From: an uncultured Oscillospiraceae bacterium
Lineage (GTDB): Bacteria; Bacillota; Clostridia; Oscillospirales; Oscillospiraceae
Direction: 5' to 3'
Assembly: GCA_934591745.1 (NCBI GenBank)
Contig: CAKTPQ010000030.1
Span: forward strand, 1-19,665
DNA length: 19,665 nucleotides
Positions 1-7,907 of this stretch are shown in pieces; position 1 is the stretch's first letter, and the number at the start of each line of letters is the position of its first letter. A program made the translations under genes and the position numbers. The notes under the pieces are model-generated. The model did not search any database and was not told the DNA's origin. It was given only the letters and a program-made list of their open reading frames with translations.

Positions 1-519
1 CGCCCCGGCGTTATGAAGAAGCGCGAGTGCCCCAAGAACGTGGAGATCATCGAGCCCAAGTTCGAGCTGACCGCTGCCGACATCCACACCGAGGTGGTGG
101 ATACCGTCAAGGCCGCCAAGAAGCTGGTTGACCTGATCGGCGCCGACTTCATCGTGTCCGTTGGCCGTGGTATCTCCAAGGACGTGGAGGGCGGCATCAA
201 GCTGGCCGAGGAGCTGGCGGAGGTGCTGGGCGGCGTGGTTGGTTCCTCCCGCGCCTGCGTGGACTCCGGCTGGATCTCCGCTGACCACCAGGTTGGCCAG
301 ACCGGCAAGACCGTCCATCCCAAGGTCTATGTGGCTCTGGGCATCTCCGGCGCTATCCAGCACAAGGCTGGTATGCAGGATTCCGAGTGCATCATCGCCG
401 TGAACAAGAACGACACCGCTCCCATCTTCGAGGTGGCTGACTACGGTATCGTCGGTGACCTGTTCAAGGTCGTTCCCGAGCTGATCGAGTCCATCAAGGC
501 CGTCAAGGCTGCCAAGTAA
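1..519 (+). CDS. etfA: Electron transfer flavoprotein alpha subunit, C-terminal part (5' truncated by window edge)
   Basis: The frame is open from base 1 (RPGVMKKRE...), so the start lies outside the window and 172 residues are visible. This is the FAD-binding C-terminal domain of EtfA, which with EtfB passes electrons between flavin dehydrogenases and other carriers in the cytoplasm. Family signatures seen are VSVGRGI, VGSSRA..DSGW, QVGQTGKTVHPK (about bases 289-324), GISGAIQH (340-363) and the terminal ADYGIVGDLF..VPELI. The usual FAD-contacting segments are all present and the C-terminus looks complete. The next gene starts 24 bp downstream on the same strand, so it is probably cotranscribed with the catabolic genes that follow. 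By family habit etfB and an acyl-CoA dehydrogenase may lie upstream (inference). Whether this ETF is bifurcating cannot be judged from this part. Confidence 0.95.
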   Translation, partial: RPGVMKKRECPKNVEIIEPKFELTAADIHTEVVDTVKAAKKLVDLIGADFIVSVGRGISKDVEGGIKLAEELAEVLGGVVGSSRACVDSGWISADHQVGQTGKTVHPKVYVALGISGAIQHKAGMQDSECIIAVNKNDTAPIFEVADYGIVGDLFKVVPELIESIKAVKAAK

Positions 520-543
520 ATACAGAAAGGTAGGTATAAAGAC

Positions 544-1473
544 ATGACAAAAAAAGCGATCTTGACAGCGGCTATCACAGGTGCCGTACATGTGCCCAGT
601 ATGAGCCCCCACCTGCCCATTACCCCGGAGGAGATCGTGCAGCAGTCCGTTGATGCCTGCAAGGCCGGCGCCGCCGTGGTCCATCTGCATGGCCGCGATC
701 CCAAGACAGGCGCCCCCTCCTCGGATCTGGCGCTCATGCGCGAGGTCGTCACCGAGATCAAAAAGCGCTGCGATGTCATTATCAATATCTCCACCGGCGC
801 CAGCCAGATGATGAGTACGGAGGAGCGTCTCTCCGCCGTGCCGGATATGAAGCCTGAGCTGGCCTCCTGCAACGCCGGATCCATGAACTTTATGCTGGCC
901 GGTGTGCTGGATCTGCTCCCCAAGGACTGCCCGAAGTGGCAGTCGGACTATCTGGGCGGCACGTACGACAACGTATTCTCCAACACCTATCAGGGCATGG
1001 ACACCTACATCCGCACCATGCAGGAAAACGGGACCATTCCCGAATTTGAAGTCTACGATGCCAGCATGATCAACAACATCCTCTACTTCCGCCGGAAAGG
1101 CATCCTGACCTGCCCCATCTATATTCAATTTGTGCTGGGCATTCAGGGCGGTCTGCCCGCCACCGTGGAAAATCTGGCGTTCCTGTTAAGCACAGCGGCG
1201 CGGCAGTTGGGCGCGGACAGCTTTCAGTGGTCCGCCGCAGCCGCAGGAAAACACCAGTTCCCCATTACCACGGCGGCACTGGCTATGGGCGGCGGTGCAC
1301 GCGTCGGTCTGGAGGACAACCTGTACATCCGTCCTCATCAGCTGGCGTCCTCCAACGCCCAGCAGGTAGAGGCCATCGCCACCGTGGCCCGCATCCTGGG
1401 CCGCGATGTCGCCACACCGGACGAGGCCCGCGCCATGCTCGGTCTGAAGGGCCGGGACAACGTGAATTTTTAA
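544..1473 (+). CDS. BKACE family (DUF849) beta-keto acid cleavage enzyme
   Basis: This 309-residue TIM-barrel protein belongs to the family of 3-keto-5-aminohexanoate cleavage enzyme (Kce). These enzymes condense a beta-keto acid with acetyl-CoA and release acetoacetate plus a new acyl-CoA, using a divalent metal, usually Zn. Visible signatures are ITGAVHVPSMSPHLPITPEEI near the N-terminus, the metal-binding HLHGRDP (His47, His49), NISTGAS (81-87), the SMNF segment (113-116) and GGGARVGLEDNLY (249-261), whose Glu257 matches the third metal ligand of Kce. Length is normal or slightly long for the family. The ATG follows an AGGTAGG-like ribosome site. It sits between etfA and a DUF169 gene whose Shine-Dalgarno begins inside its own stop codon. 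Family members differ widely in substrate, so calling it lysine-pathway Kce would be over-reach; only the reaction class is supported. Confidence 0.92.
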   Translation: MTKKAILTAAITGAVHVPSMSPHLPITPEEIVQQSVDACKAGAAVVHLHGRDPKTGAPSSDLALMREVVTEIKKRCDVIINISTGASQMMSTEERLSAVPDMKPELASCNAGSMNFMLAGVLDLLPKDCPKWQSDYLGGTYDNVFSNTYQGMDTYIRTMQENGTIPEFEVYDASMINNILYFRRKGILTCPIYIQFVLGIQGGLPATVENLAFLLSTAARQLGADSFQWSAAAAGKHQFPITTAALAMGGGARVGLEDNLYIRPHQLASSNAQQVEAIATVARILGRDVATPDEARAMLGLKGRDNVNF

Positions 1474-1484
1474 GGAGGCACGTA

Positions 1485-2246
1485 ATGGGTACTTACAACT
1501 GGCAGGATATCTCCGATCAGCTCATCAGGCTTCTGCGGCTGGCCACCCCCGCCGTGGGGATGAAGTGGATCCGCACAAAGGAAGAGCTGGAGGCCATTCC
1601 CAAGGTGCGCATCCACGAAAAGCATCTGCCGCCATGCACGGTGGTCAGCCACGCCGTGCAGTACAACTGGACAAGCGCCTGTCTTTTCGACAATGTCCAC
1701 GCCAACTACTGCCGCGGGATCAACGGCATGTTCCCGCGTGACGAGCGCTGGTACTCCGGCGAGATGTTCAACAATGTCTGGTTCAGCAATATCGAGGCTT
1801 CCAGGGCGCATAACCGGGCGCTGGAGTGCATTCCGCCGGACTACATCGGCCTTGTCGCCTCTCCGCTGACCGCGGGGCGCATCGAACCGGATGTCTGCGT
1901 GCTCTACATGAAGCCCACCCAGGCATTTCTGCTGCTGGCGGGCTATCAGTTCGAGACATATGAAAAGCTGAACTTTTCATTTGTGGGTGAATCCACCTGC
2001 TCTGACTCCTGGTGCAAGACCTTTCTCACCGGCAAGCCCGGTCTGGCCCTGCCCTGCTATGCGGACAAAAAATTTGCCGGCGTCGCGGACGATGAGCTGC
2101 GCCTTACCTTCACGCCGGAGGGCCTTGTCCGGGCTGTCAGCGGGTTGGCGCAGATGTTCAGGACCGGCCTACGCTACCCCATCGCCTCCTACAGCCTGAC
2201 AACGGATATCATCGACGGCCTGCCCCCTCACTACACACAATTTTAA
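1485..2246 (+). CDS. DUF169 domain protein
   Basis: A 253-residue, probably cytoplasmic protein with no signal peptide or membrane segment. The start is ATG 1485 because the preceding TAAGGAGG places a perfect Shine-Dalgarno overlapping the upstream stop; the frame is open further upstream but only antecedent to this site. It resembles DUF169 proteins: an N-terminal TPAVGMKWI segment, a region with conserved cysteines, a PDVCVLYMKPTQAF strand-turn, and a GESTCSDSWC motif near residues 168-177. It has eight cysteines (51, 66, 76, 115, 138, 172, 177, 191), a notable number that could bind metal or an Fe-S cluster, though this is inference. The biochemical role of DUF169 is not established to my knowledge. 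Its tight position between BKACE and an aldolase suggests a role in the same catabolic route or its cofactor supply. Confidence 0.8.
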   Translation: MGTYNWQDISDQLIRLLRLATPAVGMKWIRTKEELEAIPKVRIHEKHLPPCTVVSHAVQYNWTSACLFDNVHANYCRGINGMFPRDERWYSGEMFNNVWFSNIEASRAHNRALECIPPDYIGLVASPLTAGRIEPDVCVLYMKPTQAFLLLAGYQFETYEKLNFSFVGESTCSDSWCKTFLTGKPGLALPCYADKKFAGVADDELRLTFTPEGLVRAVSGLAQMFRTGLRYPIASYSLTTDIIDGLPPHYTQF

Positions 2247-2267
2247 GTTAAGTAAGGAGAGATCACC

Positions 2268-3071
2268 ATGAAAATGCGCAACTTCGTCAAAGAAAAGATC
2301 GCGGAAAACGGCTACGCGCTTGGTGCGTTCGTGGCCTCCAGCTCCTCCATGAACTGCGAGATCCTGGCCATGAACGGTCTGGATTTCGTCATCATCGACT
2401 GCGAGCATGCCGAGACGAACACCGAGAGCATCGTCCACATGTGCCGCGCCTCCGAAGTGTACGGCATGGCGCCGCTGGTCCGCGTGTATGATCCCGACGA
2501 CGGCCCCATGATGAGCCGCATGCTGGACGTGGGCGTACAGGGCGTCATGGTCCCGCTGGTCAACACGCCGCAGCAGGCCCAGAAGATCGTGGACTACACC
2601 AAGTATGCGCCGGTAGGCCATCGCGGCGCCAACGGAGGCCGCGGCCCGCGCTGGGGTCTGTATGACAATTACACCGTACAGGCCAACGAGCAGTGCCTGA
2701 CCATCATGCAGTGTGAATCCGTGGAGGGTCTGGAGCACATCGAGGAGATCTGCCGCACCCCCGGTCTGGACATGATCTTCATCGGAACCGGTGACCTCTC
2801 CCTGGACATGGGCGTGGAGTGGACCGCCAACGCCGCCGCCGACCACAAGACCGGCGATCCCCGCATGGTGGAGGCCATTGACCGCGTGCTCCGCGCCTGC
2901 CGTGAAAACAATGTGATCGCCGGCATCGTGACCGCCAGTGCCGAGGATGCCGCCCGCCGCATCAGGCAGGGCTTCCAGTTCGTCACCTGCATGAATGATC
3001 TGGGCTTTTTCCGCAGCCGGACAGCCCAGCACATCAAGTCCGTGCGTGAAATGGCAGAAAAGAACGATTGA
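2268..3071 (+). CDS. HpcH/HpaI-family class II aldolase
   Basis: A 267-residue protein of the HpcH/HpaI aldolase family, metal-dependent enzymes that reversibly split 2-keto-3-deoxy or 4-hydroxy-2-keto acids into pyruvate plus an aldehyde. Active-site positions line up with E. coli HpaI: FVIIDCEHAE with catalytic His47, VRVYDPD with Arg72, GVMVPLVNTPQQA, GHRGANGGRG, the metal ligand in IMQCESVEG (Glu150), and FIGTGDLS with Asp176. The start ATG follows AAGGAGAG. Cys45 replaces the glycine usual in IDGEHAP, and the stretch around residues 180-200 is longer than I expect for HpaI, so the substrate may differ. It is the last gene of the etfA operon, 21 bp after DUF169. Exact substrate unknown; related 2-keto-3-deoxy-L-rhamnonate or sugar-acid aldolases are alternatives. 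Confidence 0.9.
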   Translation: MKMRNFVKEKIAENGYALGAFVASSSSMNCEILAMNGLDFVIIDCEHAETNTESIVHMCRASEVYGMAPLVRVYDPDDGPMMSRMLDVGVQGVMVPLVNTPQQAQKIVDYTKYAPVGHRGANGGRGPRWGLYDNYTVQANEQCLTIMQCESVEGLEHIEEICRTPGLDMIFIGTGDLSLDMGVEWTANAAADHKTGDPRMVEAIDRVLRACRENNVIAGIVTASAEDAARRIRQGFQFVTCMNDLGFFRSRTAQHIKSVREMAEKND

Positions 3072-3093
3072 CCTGTTTTTCCTCCCTCACAAA

Positions 3094-3136
3094 CCCCAAG
3101 AGCCCCGGCCGAAAGTATCGGCCGGGGCTCTTGGGG
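3094..3136. terminator. Long perfect hairpin between convergent genes, probable transcription end
   Basis: A 17-bp perfect GC-rich stem (3094-3110 with 3120-3136), extendable by two pairs, closes on a loop of about 5 nt. It lies between the stop of the aldolase and the stop of the convergent cupin gene, the right place for a shared terminator. Neither side is followed by a clear T-tract, so it is not a textbook intrinsic terminator. It may act with Rho or protect the 3' ends of both messages. Confidence 0.6.
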
Positions 3137-3163
3137 TCGTGCGATAAACAAAAAGGAGGAAGA

Positions 3164-3544
3164 TTATTTGTTCAGGGAGTCCAGAAACTCCTGATACTTT
3201 TCCTTGAATTCAGGACGGGGCGTACCGAAAATGTCCATTTGGAAGCAGGGGATATCCGTGTCATGCACATCAATATAGTGCGTCACACCGCCGGGCACCG
3301 TGACGAAGCCGCCGGGCGTCAAATGGTAGGGAATGCCGTCCACCCAGTAGTCGCACTCCCCCTGGATGCACAGCGCGATCTGCTCCTCCGGATGGGAATG
3401 GGGCCGCTTCTCATGCCCGGCCTCCACGATGCCCAGTGTGACCGTGCAGTCATCTGCGCCCATTGCCAATGTCACCTGCTTCATACCTTTACGCAGGGGC
3501 CGCCAGGGCATTTGGTTCCAGTTTCCGCTCATGATCTCACTCAT
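3164..3544 (-). CDS. Small single-domain cupin protein
   Basis: A 126-residue single cupin. I place the start at ATG 3544 (MSEIMSG...) because AGGAGG (3553-3558 on the complementary strand) lies about 8 nt upstream; an in-frame ATG at 3568 would put that ribosome site inside the gene. Cupin motif 1 is AGHEKRPHSHPEEQ...G with His49, His51 and an acidic or amide ligand among Glu53, Glu54 and Gln55. Motif 2 is PGGFVTVPGGVTHYID with His89. The metal site therefore appears intact. Small cupins include isomerases, dioxygenases, sugar-binding and regulatory domains, and nothing here decides among them. It is convergent with the aldolase operon and driven by its own strong promoter, so a metabolic link to that operon is possible but unproven. 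Confidence 0.88.
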   Translation of the reverse strand: MSEIMSGNWNQMPWRPLRKGMKQVTLAMGADDCTVTLGIVEAGHEKRPHSHPEEQIALCIQGECDYWVDGIPYHLTPGGFVTVPGGVTHYIDVHDTDIPCFQMDIFGTPRPEFKEKYQEFLDSLNK

Positions 3545-3598
3545 GGAAAGATCCTCCTCACCAATCATAATATTGTTTTGCTTCCTTTTTATATATGT

Positions 3599-3626
3599 AT
3601 TATATCATAAAATATATTTTAGTCAA
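3599..3626 (-). promoter_or_regulatory. Sigma-A-type promoter of the cupin gene
   Basis: On the minus strand TTGACT (complement of 3621-3626) and a perfect TATAAT (complement of 3599-3604) are separated by 16 bp in a very AT-rich stretch. It lies about 55 bp upstream of the cupin start, leaving room for a short leader with the AGGAGG site. No operator is evident. Confidence 0.8.
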
Positions 3627-3684
3627 TCGCATAATTGCTTTTCCCAAAATTTCCGTGACAAGGTCCGCCTCTCTCCCCCTCACC

Positions 3685-3709
3685 GAGGCGGTGCCAAATA
3701 CACCGCCTC
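3685..3709. repeat. Inverted repeat in intergenic region, role unknown
   Basis: GAGGCGGTG (3685-3693) pairs perfectly with CACCGCCTC (3701-3709) around a 7-nt loop. It is a GC-rich island in AT-rich intergenic DNA between the divergent cupin and surface-protein promoters. There is no T-tract on either side, so a terminator is unlikely. It could be part of a dispersed intergenic repeat or an operator; one copy cannot tell. Confidence 0.5.
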
Positions 3710-3723
3710 ATACTTTGGACTGA

Positions 3724-3752
3724 TTTACATGCTTTGGGGGTTCTAGTAAAAT
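3724..3752 (+). promoter_or_regulatory. Sigma-A-type promoter of the surface-protein gene
   Basis: TTTACA (3724-3729) and TAAAAT (3747-3752) are separated by exactly 17 bp, each one base from consensus. It lies about 40 bp before the ATG at 3791 and its AGGAGG ribosome site. It shows that the broken gene downstream still carries a plausible promoter. Confidence 0.7.
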
Positions 3753-3790
3753 AAGACAATATCATGTGTGCACAGTCAAAGGAGGGGCCA

Positions 3791-5653
3791 ATGAAGAAGC
3801 GAGTTTTGAGTCTGGTCATGGCACTCTGTCTGTCGACACTGCCGACGGCGGCGCTGGCGGAGGAGGTGCGGTCAGCCGTACACAGCAGCGCGGGCAGAGA
3901 GGATGTCTACACCACGGGTGAGGACACCGCGCCGGAGAAGGGGATCGCCCTGCTGGCGGACGCGCCCAGCGTGGTCAGCGTTACCATCGACGGCGAGACG
4001 ACGGAATACAGCAACATTTTTAAGGCATTTGAATCAGTAAAAAAGGTAAGTTCCGCTACCATCAAACTGCTGGACGATGTGTATCTGCCTGAGGACGAGG
4101 GCGAAAGATTTCCGGGCTTTCCTGGCAAGATCGAGTTTGAAAGCAGCGGCAGCGTTACGCTGGATCTGAATGGGCACATGCTTACGCAGGCCGACATTGG
4201 TTTTACAGACGGTTATACGCCCAACGTCATTGAGATGCTGTACGGCACGCTCACCATCACAGGCAAGGGCACGATCTATCAGCGGTATAAGACCTCTGCA
4301 ATCTCCGTGAGCAGCCAAAGCACGGTCATCATAGACAGCGATGATGTGACGATCAAGGCCGATTTTACCTACGGCAGCCATCAATTTCCCACCGACAGCT
4401 CCCGCGCCATCGCGACCAGCGGCGGTACGCTGATCGTCAAGGGCAGCACCTTTGAAGCCACCAGCAGGGTGGCGCTGGAATACACCGAAGGGGCTGTCCG
4501 GCTTGATGGCGGGAGCTTTAACGGCATCAAAATCGCGACCTACAGGTACCCCGGCCCGATCAATGCGGGTGTCACCGTCGTCGATCTGCTGGCCCCGGGG
4601 CGCACCTACCGGCACACCGACGGCACCGAGCCGGCGGACTATTATGTGCAGAATATCTCCGACGTGAAGATTGTGGAGGGCCTTGTGCCCGTGCCCTATG
4701 TGGATGAAGTTGGGGCAGCCGCCACGGCCAGAGCGGCGGCACCGGCACGATGAAGGTGGGCGAAACGGTCGTCGACGGCGAGTTCACATGGCAGCTGCCG
4801 AACGATACGATTCTGGATGCCAGCACGCTTGGTCATACTGTCGGATGGAAGTTTACCCCGAAGGATGGGGATACCTATACAGAAGCGACAGGCACCGCAA
4901 CGGTCAAGGTCGACATGGCTCAGCAGTACGGCAAGCCCAACATGGCGGGCTATACCTACGGCGAGACACCCAGCACGCCGACCCTGACAGACAGGACGGG
5001 TGACCCGAACGCTCAAGTGACCTACTATTATTCCAGCGTTGGCAATGGCAATATGCAGGTCTGGAATATCAACGACCCGCCCGCACTGAACGCCGGTACT
5101 TACCGTATGCTTGCCAGAATCAGCCAGGCAAGCAACTACTATGGGTACGATACCAAGCTTTGTGAATTTGTGGTAGCGCAGGCGGTGCCGGACTACGCGA
5201 AGCCCTCCGGCCTGACGGCGAAATACGGCCAGACCCTCAGTGAGATCGCGCTGACTGACCCCCAGCGTCAGCAGCGGCTCGGCTGCCACACTTACCCGAC
5301 AGGATGTCGCTGCAGCGGACGGCGGGCTGACCTATGCTATCGCCGGCGGCAGCGGCAATGACGGCGGTCACGACTACACCCGCCGCACCATCCGGGTCAC
5401 GGTAAGCGGAAACGGCTCTATCTCCCCCTCCGGCTGGGTCACTGTCCGGGAAGGCGGTGACCAGACCTTTACCATTACCCCGGATGCGGGTTACGCCGTG
5501 GCCAAGGTGCTGGTGGACGGCAAGAGCGTGGGCGCTGTGACGTCCTACACCTTTGAGAATGTCACGGAGGAACACACCATCGAGGTCATCTTCATGAAGG
5601 CCAACGGCAATCCTCAGACCGGCGTATCCGTGAATACCCCGGATCTGCCCTGA
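3791..5653 (+). pseudogene. Secreted beta-rich surface protein, broken by two compensating frameshifts
   Basis: ATG 3791 follows AAAGGAGGGG by 5 nt and begins a clear signal peptide (MKKRVLSLVMALCL...ALA). The first part (to about 4705) has short repeated beta-strand units (SVTLDLNGHML, GTLTITGKGTI, GGTLIVKGSTF, GAVRLDGGSFNG) like a right-handed beta-helix. The frame then shifts by -1 near 4705-4712 (the original frame stops at 4751-4753) and continues with Ig-like segments (GWKFTPKDGDTYTEATGTATVKV, KPSGLTAKYGQTL). Near 5259-5263, a run of five C where four restore the frame, it shifts +1 and continues to a repeat domain (ITPDAGYAVAKVLVDGKSV..) and the stop at 5651-5653. The C-terminus has NPQTG, a sortase-like motif, but no following membrane segment or basic tail. 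It may be a decayed adhesin or contain sequencing errors. Confidence 0.75.
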
Positions 5654-5681
5654 TCCTGCGTCTCCCCTGTGCGCTATTCTG

Positions 5682-5720
5682 AAAAAGGAGGCCCCGCTCA
5701 TCGAGCGGGGCCTCCTTTTT
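5682..5720. terminator. Bidirectional intrinsic terminator
   Basis: An 18-bp perfect stem (5682-5699 with 5703-5720) with a 3-nt loop begins with five A and ends with five T. Either strand therefore reads as a GC-rich hairpin followed by a U-tract. It serves the surface-protein gene on the plus strand and the histidine kinase gene on the minus strand, whose stop lies 18 bp away. Confidence 0.95.
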
Positions 5721-5738
5721 GTGGTTTATGGCGGCGTG

Positions 5739-7907
5739 TCAGGCCTTTTTCCATCTTTGCAGTGTCCGCACCAGCATGGCCTGATCCAGCGGCTTTGCCA
5801 GATGCTCCGTCATACCGGCCTCCCGTGCGCGCTGGCGGTCCTCCACGAAGGCGTTGGCCGTCATGGCGATAATGGGCACGCCGGCGTCGGGGCGGCCCGA
5901 GGCCCGGATGATGCCGGTGGCCTGATAGCCGTCCAGCACAGGCATCATCACATCCATGAGAATGACATCGAAATGTCCGGACGGCGACATGCGGAACAGC
6001 TCCACCGCCTCCCGGCCGTCGTGGGCCTCCGTCACCTCCGCGCCGGCACTTTGCAGCATGAATTCGGCGATCTCCATGTTCAGCTCATTGTCCTCCGCCA
6101 GCAGTATCCGCATACCGCGCAGAGCATCGGACACAGCCGGCGCCGTCTCCTGCTGCGGCATCTGTCCGCTGCTGTCGATGCGGAAAGGCAGCGTGATGCG
6201 GAATGTGGTGCCCTCGCCCTCCCTGCTGGTAAAGTCGATGGTGCCGCCCATCTTGTCCGTCAGAGCCTTGGCAATGGACATACCCAGTCCCGTGCCGTCG
6301 TAGGCGGAGCGGGCGGTGCTGTGCTCCTGGGTAAACGGCTCGAACAGGTGCTTTTGGAACGCCTCGCTCATGCCGATGCCCGTGTCAGCGCAGATAAACT
6401 CAAACCAGGCGGTATCCCCCTCCGTCCGCAGCTCGCGGCAAAGCGCGGTGATGGAGCCGTTGTCCTTGTTGTACTTTACAGCGTTGCCGTAAATGTTCAT
6501 CAGCAGCCTTTTCAGGTGAACGGGGCTGCCCAGCAACGCGGTGTGCTGTACCTTCCGGGGTCTTCTGTCCACCCGAATGCCGCGGGCCGCGGCGGACTGC
6601 TCCAGCAGAATGGAAACGGAATCCAACAGGGCAATGAGGTCGAAGGGCCTCTCCTCCAGCACGATCTCGCCGGATTCCAGCTTGCCCATATCCAGCACCT
6701 CGTTGACCAGCTCCATCAGGAGCCGGGAGCTTTCCCGGATCTTCCGGCGGCATTCGGACTGCTTTTCCGGGTCATCCTTATAGTATTCGCCGATCTCCAC
6801 CATGCCCTGGATGCCGTTGATGGGCGTCCGGATATCGTGGCTCATCCGCTGCAGGAACTCCGTTTTGGCGCGGTTGGCGCTCTCCGCCCGGCGGGCAGCC
6901 TCTTTCAGCTGTGCCTGATATTCCCGCTCCTGGCGCAGCCGTCTCTCCTGATAGTTCTGGGCCGTTCTTCGCTGCAGCAGCAGCGCCAGCATCAGAAGCA
7001 CCGCGTAGAGTGCCATGGCTACCACCGCATTGCGGGCCGTGGTCGTGAAAACGGCCCGCTCCGGCAGGAAAGCGTACACACGGTATGTCCGGCCCCGCTC
7101 CACCATACCGAAGCCCCTGTGGAGCGCAATGCCGTCATCACTGCGCACAGCGATCATCTCACCGCTGCGCCCCCGGGCGCCGATCTCCCGCAGGATGGAA
7201 ATATCCTCCGCCCTCTGTCCGATAAGGCTTTCGTCATTGGATGTAATGACCGTCGTGCCGTCCGTTACCGCGATGGTGCCGTCCTGCTCCAGCAGATAGC
7301 TCTCCCGCAGGTCGGGAAAGGCCAGTCCGTAGCTTTTGATATAGGGCAAGGGCGTTTCGTAATACACCACCACTGTCCCGGCGGTGTCCATCCGTCCGAA
7401 AGCCGCCATATCGATATAGGAGCCGTCCGGGCACTGGACACGGACTGCATAGATCTTCTGCGGAAAGTCGGCCGTGTTCAGCAGCGCGCCCTTCTCCAGC
7501 TCCGGTGCCAGCAGCGCCGTCACGTCCTCGCCGTTCATGTAGGAACCAGTGATATCTCCATCCCGGTCCAGCAGCAGGATGCCAGTGAGATAGTGATCCA
7601 GGGACAGGCCCCGCAGCAGATCTTCGTCCGCCGGCCCGCTGAGATACTGGATGTCGCGGGCGGCCTGCTTGGCCTCCTCGATAACACGCATCAGGCTCCG
7701 TGTCTCCGACGCTGTGGCGGACAGGCTGTATGTATCGCACCGGTCGCTGGCATACTCCACCGCATTGGACAGGCGGTCCCGCGCAGTGGTCAGGTCCGCC
7801 CGGACGGACAACAGGATCACGGTGCTCATCAGCAGCAGGAAGGCCGCTGTGGCCGCAGCGTGGGAAACGGCACGTTCCCGCCGCTTGAGCTTTACTTCAC
7901 CGCTCAT
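5739..7907 (-). CDS. Membrane hybrid sensor histidine kinase with C-terminal receiver domain
   Basis: A 722-residue protein. TM1 is at about 16-36, followed by an extracytoplasmic sensor of roughly 250 residues (dCache-like by layout, not by strong motif), then TM2 at about 293-312 and a coiled-coil linker. Next come the HisKA domain with [12 protein letters not shown] (His357), the ATPase domain with NIYGNAVKY (Asn475), DTGIGM (508-513) and GTGLGMS (538-544), and a receiver domain with AEDN (605-607), phosphoacceptor Asp652, Thr683 and Lys705. All catalytic residues are present. There is no HPt or DNA-binding output, so signal must leave through partners elsewhere. The start overlaps the stop of the upstream solute-binding lipoprotein as ATGA, and its GGAGGTGG ribosome site is inside that gene, implying translational coupling. 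The lipoprotein may supply ligand to the sensor region (inference). Confidence 0.95.
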   Translation of the reverse strand: MSGEVKLKRRERAVSHAAATAAFLLLMSTVILLSVRADLTTARDRLSNAVEYASDRCDTYSLSATASETRSLMRVIEEAKQAARDIQYLSGPADEDLLRGLSLDHYLTGILLLDRDGDITGSYMNGEDVTALLAPELEKGALLNTADFPQKIYAVRVQCPDGSYIDMAAFGRMDTAGTVVVYYETPLPYIKSYGLAFPDLRESYLLEQDGTIAVTDGTTVITSNDESLIGQRAEDISILREIGARGRSGEMIAVRSDDGIALHRGFGMVERGRTYRVYAFLPERAVFTTTARNAVVAMALYAVLLMLALLLQRRTAQNYQERRLRQEREYQAQLKEAARRAESANRAKTEFLQRMSHDIRTPINGIQGMVEIGEYYKDDPEKQSECRRKIRESSRLLMELVNEVLDMGKLESGEIVLEERPFDLIALLDSVSILLEQSAAARGIRVDRRPRKVQHTALLGSPVHLKRLLMNIYGNAVKYNKDNGSITALCRELRTEGDTAWFEFICADTGIGMSEAFQKHLFEPFTQEHSTARSAYDGTGLGMSIAKALTDKMGGTIDFTSREGEGTTFRITLPFRIDSSGQMPQQETAPAVSDALRGMRILLAEDNELNMEIAEFMLQSAGAEVTEAHDGREAVELFRMSPSGHFDVILMDVMMPVLDGYQATGIIRASGRPDAGVPIIAMTANAFVEDRQRAREAGMTEHLAKPLDQAMLVRTLQRWKKA

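Noticed and set aside
4700..5265. Programmed ribosomal frameshifting in the surface-protein gene
   Set aside because: No classic slippery heptamer, no Shine-Dalgarno-like stimulator or hairpin at either site, and two opposite shifts would be needed; mutation or sequencing error is simpler.
4750..5361. Separate gene starting at ATG 4750 (MKVGETVVDGEF...)
   Set aside because: No ribosome site or signal peptide; coherent coding sequence in the same frame already begins upstream near 4706, so it is the middle part of the broken surface-protein gene.
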